This document shows, one piece after another, positions 48,026 through 54,528 of a stretch of 54,528 nt of DNA. The stretch is from Paludibacteraceae bacterium. Lineage in GTDB: Bacteria > Bacteroidota > Bacteroidia > Bacteroidales > Paludibacteraceae. Made by a program: the position numbers and the translations under genes. Numbering within the stretch: the stretch's first letter is position 1; every line of letters starts with the position of its first letter. Where the stretch lies: positions 1-54,528 of the forward strand of contig JAGCWE010000061.1 in assembly GCA_017962005.1 (NCBI GenBank), written 5' to 3'. The notes beneath the pieces are model-generated. The model searched no databases, was not told the origin of the DNA, and saw only the letters and a list, made by a program, of their open reading frames with translations.

Positions 48026-51000
48026 ATGATTATATGCAAGCCGAAATATGGAATCCTGCTTCTGACGGCGGCATTATGTGCGTCCGTGTCGCTCTGCGCG
48101 CAGCATTACCGCGTTGATTACGAAGGCGAAGGGACTCCCGCGGTCGAGATTCGCTATTACGCGGGCGACATATTGCGGGAAGACTACAACGAGCATGCCT
48201 CAGTCTCGTTTGCCGAATGTTTTGTCCTCATTTCAGACGAGGAGGACGACATTACCGGCATCACGTTCGCCTATGCAAAGGGAGAGGAATCGGTATATAA
48301 GCCGGTTCTGATTGGTGTTGACAGCGTAAACGTGACAGGCTCAAGGGAACTGACGACATGGACCAAGAACAACCGCAACAAATCCCATCCGGGGCATTTC
48401 CTTTACCCATACGTCAAGACGGGACTCGAAGTGGGAATCTATCGCGACACGCTTGTTATTCAGGGACAGTTGCGCGGCGCAACGCTTACCATCAGCCTCT
48501 TCCTCGAGCAGCGAGTGGCACGTTTCCACGAAGTCTATATTGACAAGGGCGAGACATACACGTTTCAGGGGGAGCAACTTTCCGTTTCAGGTAGGTACAT
48601 CCGGGAAACCGATGTGCTTGACCTTGTCGTTGTTGAGCCGTGCGAAGTGCATATTGAGGCATCCGAAACCTTCTTGCATGAACCTGGCACGGTCCAACTC
48701 AACGCCGACCGAGCAGGCGACTACTACGAGTGGACTGGCTACGGACTGGATGACCCTGCCATCCGCAACCCGAAAGCCACCATTGACACGGACGGCGAAA
48801 AAGAATACACGATGGAACTTACCGCTTTCACGGAAACAGGACCTAACCTCGCCCCGAACGGAAATTTTGAAGGAGGATACACTGGCTTTGAGACGGACTA
48901 CAGTGCCATCAGTAATCCCCTCTTCTTTATCTATTTCAAGGGGTACGAAAATATCTACATAAAGGGGGCAGGGCATTATTCGCTCGTGGTATATCCTAAC
49001 CAGGTTAACGGACCGTGGCCTCTATGCAAGTACGACGGGTATATGATGGTCATCGACGGTCATTATATAGCCAACAACCGTGTCTATGCCTCGTATGTCA
49101 ATGTCGAACCGCATACTTGGTATGCCTTTTCGGTTGATGTAGCCAGCGTATCGAACATAGTCACCAATCAGCCTAAACTGCAATTCTATATCAATGACCA
49201 GACTCTCGGCGACAGCCATGTGCCGAATACCACTGCTTGCGACTGGAAGAAACTATATACAATTTGGTATTCCGGCGAGACGGCAGGTTCCATACCCATT
49301 ATCCTGCGCAACACGCAGACTGCCTCAGGGGGTAACGACTTCGCTATTGACAACCTCTCTTTCCGCAAGCTCTGCCGCGCTACCGACCGCCATACTATTA
49401 AAGCCGATTTCTCTGCTGCTCCCGAATGTGAAGTGAATATTGAGGCTTCCGAAACAGAACTCTGTCATACTGATGAAGTGCAACTCACCACAGACAGGGA
49501 AGCCGACTACTACCTCTGGCGCGGATACGGACTTAACGACACCACCATCCGCAACCCTGTAGCCGCCCTTGACCAACGGGGCGACTACACCTACGAAGTC
49601 ACCGTCAAGAGTTACACCGAGTACGGCGACAACCTCATCACCAATGGCGATTTTGAGATGGGCGATGCCGGCTTCATCTCCGATTATAAGTATTCCCCCT
49701 ACAATGAAGAGAATATGGGGCATGGTATATCCCCGGGCAGATACAGTATTGTTGACTACCCGATGCAGGTCAACTGGCCGTGGGCTGCTTGTACCTATGA
49801 CGGAAAGATGATGGTGGTGGACGGCAAGAACGACAACAAAAACAACGATGTCTTCCGTACCGAGGTGGACGTGAAACCGGACACGTGGTATGCCTTCTCC
49901 TGCGAAGTGGCCACCGTTTCTGATTCCTATAGTTTATGGGATGTGGCTTCCTTGCAATTCTATATCAATGGCATCGTGTTTAGTGAAATCCACCACCCCG
50001 ATACAGCACACGTCACCGGATATGGAGCTGGTTATCGTGTCTGCCGTTGGAAAAAAATATACCAGCTGTGGTATAGCGATGACAATTCCCATATCGTAAT
50101 CTCCTTGCAAGACCATAACGGTGTGTCCAGCGGAAACGACTTCGCTGTGGACAACCTCCGCTTTATGCCTGTATGCGAAGCATCCGACACCATCCATATC
50201 CACGTCAATACCAATGCGCAGGACACGGTGTATCGGACCTTCACCGCCTGCGGCAGTTATATGTGGCACGACAAGGAATATAAAGAGTCCGGCACCTACC
50301 TGTGGACAGGCAAAACCACAGCGGGCTGCGACAGCGTGGAGCAACTCTCTTTGACTATTGCCCGTCCGAAGACCGTTGAACTTGCCGACACAGCCTGCGT
50401 CTCCTATACGTGGCACGGGCGGACCTATACCGAGTCCGGCGAATATACCTGGGAAACGCAAACCGTCCTCGGCTGCGACAGTGTGGAAACATTGACGCTG
50501 ACCATCCAACCTTCCTATCTCATACCCGATACCGTTACTGCCTGTGACACGTATATGTGGCAGGGTGATACTTATACCCGTTCCGGCGACTACCGTAAGG
50601 ACTATCGGACGGTTCATGGCTGCGACAGTGTGCTTACCTTGAACCTGACTGTCAATTACAGGGGAGAAGAGGAGGAACAGATGATTGAGTACAAGGAGTA
50701 TGCGTGGAAGGGACAGAACTACACCGCTTCGGGCGACTATCAGTTCGACACCCTCACCACCCACGGCTGCGACAGCCTCATCACTCTTCATCTCACTATT
50801 GTCGATACGCCTTTTGTCGCCTCCTTACTGCCCGTAGCCGACCTCTGCGCCGATGACTATAATGTGGCTCTTGAGTACACCCTCTCCAATGTCCTCCTGT
50901 CGCCGCAAAGTCTGGACGTGACGTTCAGCAACAGCCGTTTCTCCGATATCCGGTCGGAAGATGTAAGCGGCACGATACTCGTTCCCGTACCCGACAGCAT

Positions 51001-51535
51001 CCGTCCCGATTACTACAGCGGGCTGCTTGCCATCCGCTACAAGTCCTACGTGCAGGAGATGCCTTTCTCGTTCCTTGTGCGCTATCCGTCCACGGTCATC
51101 GGACAGAAATGGAACAACGTCCTCGCGCTCAAGAACAGCCGCTACAACGGCGGATACCTGTGGGATGCCTACCGCTGGTACGTGGATAATACCGAACTGG
51201 CAGGCGAAACGCAGTCCTTCATCTATTGCGGGGTAGGGAAGACTCTCCTGATGGGACATCCTTATCACGCTTCCTTGCGCAGGGTAGGGGAAGACTACTT
51301 TATCCCCACCTGCCCAATCATCCCCGTGCCGCACGAGGATGCGCAACCCATTCCCACTTTCTTCCAGCCCGGACAACACGTTGCCATACGCCGCGACGGA
51401 CAGGACGTTACGGTGACGTTCTACGATATGGTCGGGCGGGTCATTGTGAGCGGAACGGAGGTCGATGCGCCGTCCGTGCCGGGCGTGTATATGCTTGAAG
51501 CAGACGGTCAAATCCAAAAAACGATAGTCAGATGA
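48026..51535 (+). CDS. Large secreted surface protein with carbohydrate-binding-like modules and T9SS tail
   Basis: The 1169-residue protein has a signal peptide (YGILLLTAALCASVSLCAQ). Two homologous blocks follow (near 205-460 and 465-715). Each has a PKD-like part (CEVHIEASE ... YYEWTGYGLDDPAIRNPKA) and a galactose-binding-like beta sandwich (NGNFEGGYTGF ... YSLVVYPNQVNGPWPLC ... FAIDNLSFR). Next come four repeats of about 45 residues (ACxxYxWxGxTYTxSG ... GCDSVETLTLTI), a known Bacteroidetes surface repeat. It ends with a type A T9SS domain (VTFYDMVGRVIVSG ... VPGVYMLEA ... KTIVR). Surface attachment is expected; the ligand is unknown. The upstream TGCTTTTG (about 48012) is only a near match to a -7 box. 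The next gene overlaps by four bases. Confidence 0.8.
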   Translation: MIICKPKYGILLLTAALCASVSLCAQHYRVDYEGEGTPAVEIRYYAGDILREDYNEHASVSFAECFVLISDEEDDITGITFAYAKGEESVYKPVLIGVDSVNVTGSRELTTWTKNNRNKSHPGHFLYPYVKTGLEVGIYRDTLVIQGQLRGATLTISLFLEQRVARFHEVYIDKGETYTFQGEQLSVSGRYIRETDVLDLVVVEPCEVHIEASETFLHEPGTVQLNADRAGDYYEWTGYGLDDPAIRNPKATIDTDGEKEYTMELTAFTETGPNLAPNGNFEGGYTGFETDYSAISNPLFFIYFKGYENIYIKGAGHYSLVVYPNQVNGPWPLCKYDGYMMVIDGHYIANNRVYASYVNVEPHTWYAFSVDVASVSNIVTNQPKLQFYINDQTLGDSHVPNTTACDWKKLYTIWYSGETAGSIPIILRNTQTASGGNDFAIDNLSFRKLCRATDRHTIKADFSAAPECEVNIEASETELCHTDEVQLTTDREADYYLWRGYGLNDTTIRNPVAALDQRGDYTYEVTVKSYTEYGDNLITNGDFEMGDAGFISDYKYSPYNEENMGHGISPGRYSIVDYPMQVNWPWAACTYDGKMMVVDGKNDNKNNDVFRTEVDVKPDTWYAFSCEVATVSDSYSLWDVASLQFYINGIVFSEIHHPDTAHVTGYGAGYRVCRWKKIYQLWYSDDNSHIVISLQDHNGVSSGNDFAVDNLRFMPVCEASDTIHIHVNTNAQDTVYRTFTACGSYMWHDKEYKESGTYLWTGKTTAGCDSVEQLSLTIARPKTVELADTACVSYTWHGRTYTESGEYTWETQTVLGCDSVETLTLTIQPSYLIPDTVTACDTYMWQGDTYTRSGDYRKDYRTVHGCDSVLTLNLTVNYRGEEEEQMIEYKEYAWKGQNYTASGDYQFDTLTTHGCDSLITLHLTIVDTPFVASLLPVADLCADDYNVALEYTLSNVLLSPQSLDVTFSNSRFSDIRSEDVSGTILVPVPDSIRPDYYSGLLAIRYKSYVQEMPFSFLVRYPSTVIGQKWNNVLALKNSRYNGGYLWDAYRWYVDNTELAGETQSFIYCGVGKTLLMGHPYHASLRRVGEDYFIPTCPIIPVPHEDAQPIPTFFQPGQHVAIRRDGQDVTVTFYDMVGRVIVSGTEVDAPSVPGVYMLEADGQIQKTIVR

Positions 51536-52398
51536 GCCTCTTTGCCACCATACTGCTTGCCGTCCATTCGTTCGCCTTGTGGTGCGACTTTGGGTTTCAT
51601 TGGGAGGCGTTCACCTCTCCCCGCCCCAGCATAGAGCAGACCATATCTTCCATCGGAGGCGCGGGTGCCACGCTCGGTCTCGGCTACCGCTATGAGGATA
51701 ACGGATTCCTTATGCAGCTCGGCCCGGAAATTGGCTATCGGTACAGTCTTCTGAGGCAGAGCGATTTCTCTGACCAGTTCAGGATGCGCGACACGGAATG
51801 GGAACCGATGCTGATGTATTTCGATTTCTCCTCCATCCGCGAACACCATCGGCAGGTGCAGGCGGATATGGCTTTCCTTGTCGGTTACGAAACGAAGTTC
51901 CGTCTCTATTTTTTGGGCGGTCCCCGCCTGGGATACGTCTTTTACCAGCCTACCTCTGTCACGTCGGTAGTGACGACGCGCGGACGGTATGATGAGTTCA
52001 TCGGCATAGACGGCGACGGTCTGTTCGAGAACATGCCCGACCATTTCTTTGACACGCAGAAACGGACGTATGCGACCCGTTACCTGCCCGCACCCAAAAT
52101 GTCCGTTTCGTTGGAGGCGGGTTACCGCTTCCCGCTCAACAGCCGCACCCCTTACTCGCGTTTCTCGCTGGCGGTGGCGTTGTTCGCGGACTACGGTATG
52201 CTGTTTACGGGGGACAACAGAACCGACATAAAGGCGGCAACCTATCCCAATGACCCTGTCAAGCCGGAGTTCTATCCGTACGCCAACCCGTTCCTCTACA
52301 GAGGTGTTGACAATTCGTTTGTAGGGAACGCACTCGTCGGTATCAAACTGACGTTCCTCTTCTCCGCGTCCCGCTCCTTCCCCTGCTTCTGCCTGTAG
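51532..52398 (+). CDS. Outer-membrane beta-barrel protein with C-terminal CxC
   Basis: The 288-residue protein is coupled to the previous gene by ATGA overlap. A short hydrophobic start (MSLFATILLAVHSFALW) probably acts as signal peptide. Strands include ATLGLGYRYEDNGFLMQLGPEIGYRYSLL, MAFLVGYETKFRLYFLGGPRLGYVF, MSVSLEAGYRF, FSLAVALFADYGML and ALVGIKLTFLF. The end SFPCFCL carries a CxC like the barrel at 42976-43881. The position after a T9SS substrate suggests a partner in display (inference, as for PorP/SprF-type genes). A diverged duplicate of its 3' end lies at 53743-53813. Confidence 0.75.
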   Translation: MSLFATILLAVHSFALWCDFGFHWEAFTSPRPSIEQTISSIGGAGATLGLGYRYEDNGFLMQLGPEIGYRYSLLRQSDFSDQFRMRDTEWEPMLMYFDFSSIREHHRQVQADMAFLVGYETKFRLYFLGGPRLGYVFYQPTSVTSVVTTRGRYDEFIGIDGDGLFENMPDHFFDTQKRTYATRYLPAPKMSVSLEAGYRFPLNSRTPYSRFSLAVALFADYGMLFTGDNRTDIKAATYPNDPVKPEFYPYANPFLYRGVDNSFVGNALVGIKLTFLFSASRSFPCFCL

Positions 52399-52445
52399 CC
52401 TCTGTTATGCGCGGCGAGCGTGCCTGCGGCCGGATAAGGGGTAGA

Positions 52446-53579
52446 TTATACAAACATACTGATGTTCCGCTTGATCCAGTGAACAAAAACCGGGTCGGCA
52501 AAACGGATATCCTTCCCCTCAATGTCAATCAGTTCTTTTTTCTGTAGGGATTTCTTTACAACCGCCACATTTGCCGAACTGCCGAGTTCGAACTCTTCAA
52601 TGGTTTCCTTTCGGTTGATCTCACGTGCCTTTCCCGCCATTATCGCACGTAAAAAACGTATCTGGTAGGAAGTCAGTGAACTGATCTGCTCCATAAACAG
52701 CGCGTGGTTCTGTTGCAGCAAATCCCGCTTGGCATCCGTCAGTATCTCTTCGGATGCCTCCCCCTCCGTCCGTGTCCACACAAGCCAGCACAGTTGCTGT
52801 ATGTATGACGAGTTGCCGTCCGTATAGTCGTATATGTCGCTAACCAGTTGCGGGGTTATGTGTCTGCCGGTCTGCTCAAAGCGCGTCTGAATGTACTCCT
52901 GCCAGCAGTCAACCGGTATGCGCTCCAGAAACAGCACGTCCCCGAACTTGTAGAACGGATAGCTTCGCAGTCCGAACATATTCGTCAGCAGATGCCGCTT
53001 GCTTCCGTAAAGGCAATAGGAGACCGAGTGCTGGTGTTGCCATACGGAACGCAGTCTCTTTTGGAAGGTGAGTGAGTTTCCCATTTCGCCAATCTGCTGG
53101 AACTCGTCAATACAGACCACTATACGGATGCCCTTTTCTTTGGCAATCCGCTCCGGCAGATTCAGTACATCCTCTCCGTAATCGGAGGAGACACTCTTCA
53201 GCGTCAGGGCGACAGGATTCTGCGGGTCGGTGGACATGGTGACAACCGGCACCAGCGAACTGAGAAAACGCTTGGCGTTTGCGATCCATTCCTCGATACG
53301 GGTGGCGGTCTGACGGATAATCTCGGTGGCGAACATGCGGTAGAAATCCTCCTGTGTCCGGACGGAGAAGGCATCCATCCTGACCACACGGACAAGCGTG
53401 TTCCCGCTCATCTGTTGCGCCACTTTGTTTACCAGCGATGTCTTTCCCCAGCGCCGAGGGGAGATGATGATGGTGTTGATTCCGCCCTCAAAATTCAAAA
53501 GCAGACGCTTGGTTTCCTGCTCGCGGTCGGTAAAATACTCCTGCTCCGCCGCTATTCCATATACAAATGGGGCTTCCAT
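52446..53579 (-). CDS. AAA family ATPase (ATPase_2 type)
   Basis: The 377-residue protein begins MEAPFVYGIAAEQEYFTDRE. Walker A is SPRRWGKT (40-47) and Walker B is VVCIDEFQQIG (about 155-165). Then come a sensor-like SYCLYGSKRHLL and a winged-helix end (TSYQIRFLRAIMAGKA ... SANVAVVKKSLQKKELIDI) finishing FVHWIKRNISMFV. It belongs to the same family as the ATPase at 10355-11476, but the two are diverged. It is oriented against the surface operon and flanked by the OMP gene and a remnant of the same OMP gene, so it seems to have been inserted there. Function unknown. Confidence 0.85.
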   Translation of the reverse strand: MEAPFVYGIAAEQEYFTDREQETKRLLLNFEGGINTIIISPRRWGKTSLVNKVAQQMSGNTLVRVVRMDAFSVRTQEDFYRMFATEIIRQTATRIEEWIANAKRFLSSLVPVVTMSTDPQNPVALTLKSVSSDYGEDVLNLPERIAKEKGIRIVVCIDEFQQIGEMGNSLTFQKRLRSVWQHQHSVSYCLYGSKRHLLTNMFGLRSYPFYKFGDVLFLERIPVDCWQEYIQTRFEQTGRHITPQLVSDIYDYTDGNSSYIQQLCWLVWTRTEGEASEEILTDAKRDLLQQNHALFMEQISSLTSYQIRFLRAIMAGKAREINRKETIEEFELGSSANVAVVKKSLQKKELIDIEGKDIRFADPVFVHWIKRNISMFV

Positions 53580-53605
53580 AGATTAAAAAAGTAACAAATC
53601 CGCCG

Positions 53606-53636
53606 CAAAAGTACAACAACAAATACAACTAACAAA
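53606..53636 (-). promoter_or_regulatory. Promoter of the ATPase gene at 52446-53579
   Basis: Read leftward: TTTG (53633-53636), 19-base spacer, TACTTTTG (53606-53613). ATG is 27 bases downstream. Confidence 0.75.
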
Positions 53637-53667
53637 CAAATTAGTAATAGTTTTGTTAGTAATTGTA

Positions 53668-53683
53668 TAATTACATGTGTAAT
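53668..53683. promoter_or_regulatory. Perfect palindrome upstream of the ATPase promoter
   Basis: AATTACATGTGTAATT has 7-bp arms around TG, about 32 bases upstream of the -33 box. Nearby TTAGTAAT occurs twice. A regulator-binding site is possible. Confidence 0.45.
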
Positions 53684-53742
53684 TCTTTGTATGTATGCCG
53701 TTTGTGTGGTGGCAATGTGGCGAACATACAGGTGGTCACATG

Positions 53743-53813
53743 TCCTGATTACCTTGTCAAGCCGGGGTTCTATCCGTACGCCAACCCGTTCCAACCCCTG
53801 CTTCTGCCTGTAG
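53743..53813 (+). pseudogene. Remnant copy of the 3' end of the beta-barrel gene (51532-52398)
   Basis: Bases 53755-53792 match 52257-52294 at 37 of 38 positions. Directly afterwards, 53795-53813 match the gene's last 19 bases (52380-52398) exactly, including TAG. The 85 bases between these parts in the gene are missing. Weaker similarity extends a few bases on both sides (CGGGGTAAATTA vs GGGGTAGATTA). So this is a partial, internally deleted duplicate on the far side of the ATPase gene. Confidence 0.8.
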
Positions 53814-53925
53814 TCCGGGGTAAATTACCTCACTTCTTTCCTGTTTTGGATATTTATAGAGTCCGTGCAGCAAAAAATTATAATAATTTGCGGTATAGAC
53901 TCTATGATTTTGCATAATTCAATAA

Positions 53926-54033
53926 AAAGACGTACTTCTCGCCGCAAAACTGAACACCACTTTCGCGAAGGCATATCCCGATACGGAGTTTGCCGTTGTC
54001 AATAGGGACAATTACATGGACTTTCTGTCGTAA
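53926..54033 (+). pseudogene. Fragment of a protein C-terminus
   Basis: A start-less frame reads KDVLLAAKLNTTFAKAYPDT then EFAVVNRDNYMDFLS and ends with TAA at 54031-54033. Composition is protein-like. I recall similar endings in AAA/DUF4143 ATPases, but weakly. Probably a gene remnant in rearranged DNA. Confidence 0.35.
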
Positions 54034-54116
54034 CAGTCAGGAGAAAGACCTGCTTCCACAAGAGAGGACACCGCAAGGAAGGCCGCGCTAACTATATATG
54101 GGGTTTCATTTGAGAG

Positions 54117-54310
54117 TGCAAAGATACGATACGGGGGATTGGCACTTTCCCACTGCTTCTCACTGCTTCCCAATAATGCACAATAAGTCACACTGCTTCC
54201 CGCTTTCGCGAAAGACAGTGCAAAGATACGATAGCGGGGATTGGCGTTGTCCCACTGCGTCCCGTTGCATCCCGTTTATACACAATAAGTCCCACTCCGT
54301 CCCATTTGAC
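54117..54310. repeat. Two diverged direct copies of about 100 bp
   Basis: Each copy begins GTGCAAAGATACGATA, then GGGGATTGGC, runs of CCCACTGC-TCCC, and CACAATAAGTC. Copy 1 is at about 54117-54205 and copy 2 at 54218-54310. Read leftward, each contains TATCTTTG, the -7 promoter word, though no gene lies on that side. Confidence 0.65.
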
Positions 54311-54416
54311 AGTTTCCGGCACTCTTGGGCTGCAGTCTATACCCTTTACATATTTATAGAGGCGTATAGACACAAAAATCTAGCAGTCGCGTTCGGCAAA
54401 AAATATACCCCTCCAA

Positions 54417-54521
54417 TCGCGTTCGGCAACAACGCCCTTGGGGGCTATCGCAATGGTCAATATACCGCTTCGCTTAATTGACAGGCGAGTTGTGCCTCCG
54501 CTCTCCCCATGCGAAAATAAT
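54417..54521 (-). repeat. Long dispersed repeat, copy B (inverted relative to copy A)
   Basis: The reverse complement matches copy A at 12247-12338 (72 of 74 in the first block, 16 of 16 in TTGTTGCCGAACGCGA). About 15 extra bases (a small CCCTTGGGGG hairpin) lie between the blocks. TCGCGTTCGGCAA occurs again at 54388-54400. The repeat may continue past the window end. Confidence 0.8.
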
Positions 54522-54528
54522 GATTCCG

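Noticed and set aside
53663-53917. An 84-codon plus-strand open frame
   Set aside because: It reads through the barrel-gene remnant and flanking AT-rich DNA; the shared part is a duplicated fragment, not a gene.
54098-54481. A 127-codon open frame near the window end
   Set aside because: It crosses two diverged non-coding repeats and the long inverted repeat, with no domain or promoter.

Overview
The window reads as a chromosomal segment of a Bacteroidales bacterium that has a type IX secretion system (T9SS). The evidence is: repeated -7 boxes of the form TAnnTTTG with TTTG about 20 bases upstream (the Bacteroidetes sigma-ABfr promoter); lack of Shine-Dalgarno sequences; exported proteins ending in type A T9SS sorting domains; and families typical of the group (C10 peptidase, DUF4143 ATPase, CBM26 and SusE-like starch-binding modules, GDSVxTL-type surface repeats). 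No T9SS machinery gene and no SusC/SusD pair lies in the window.

Layout. 1-2350: a leftward housekeeping block (S41 peptidase, coaD, a PlsC-like acyltransferase, a short YigZ-like protein). 2543-3784: an IS1595-family insertion sequence with 22-bp terminal inverted repeats and an amber codon near the transposase C-terminus. 3958-5784: a secreted protein with four SusE-like modules, followed by a short peptide gene and a strong terminator. 6200-13901: accessory DNA with an AT-rich CoiA/DUF6035-type nuclease, two unrelated AAA ATPases, a Fic protein, and long intergenic stretches packed with small perfect hairpins and repeats.

14127-24478: a starch locus. A secreted GH13 alpha-amylase with two CBM26 modules is followed by a secreted protein with seven tandem CBM26 repeats, a C10 cysteine protease, and a second secreted GH13 enzyme. 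All have T9SS-type or related C-terminal tails, so starch is probably bound and cut on the cell surface. A tRNA-Glu(CTC), a sensor kinase, and a leftward operon manC, debranching enzyme, GT4 glycosyltransferase, ispE follow (24535-30777); the debranching enzyme and GT4 point to intracellular glycogen. A cytoplasmic 4-alpha-glucanotransferase (45305-47917) completes alpha-glucan handling.

31635-43881 and 48026-52398 encode large secreted repeat proteins, each series ending in an outer-membrane beta-barrel gene. The 1666-residue protein carries about ten copies of a Cys/Trp-Tyr-marked module I do not recognise, and diverged copies appear in its neighbours. This surface system is the best candidate for something undescribed. 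52446-54528 holds another ATPase, inserted between the barrel gene and a remnant copy of that gene's 3' end, then repeat-rich DNA that includes an inverted copy of a repeat found at 12.2 kb.
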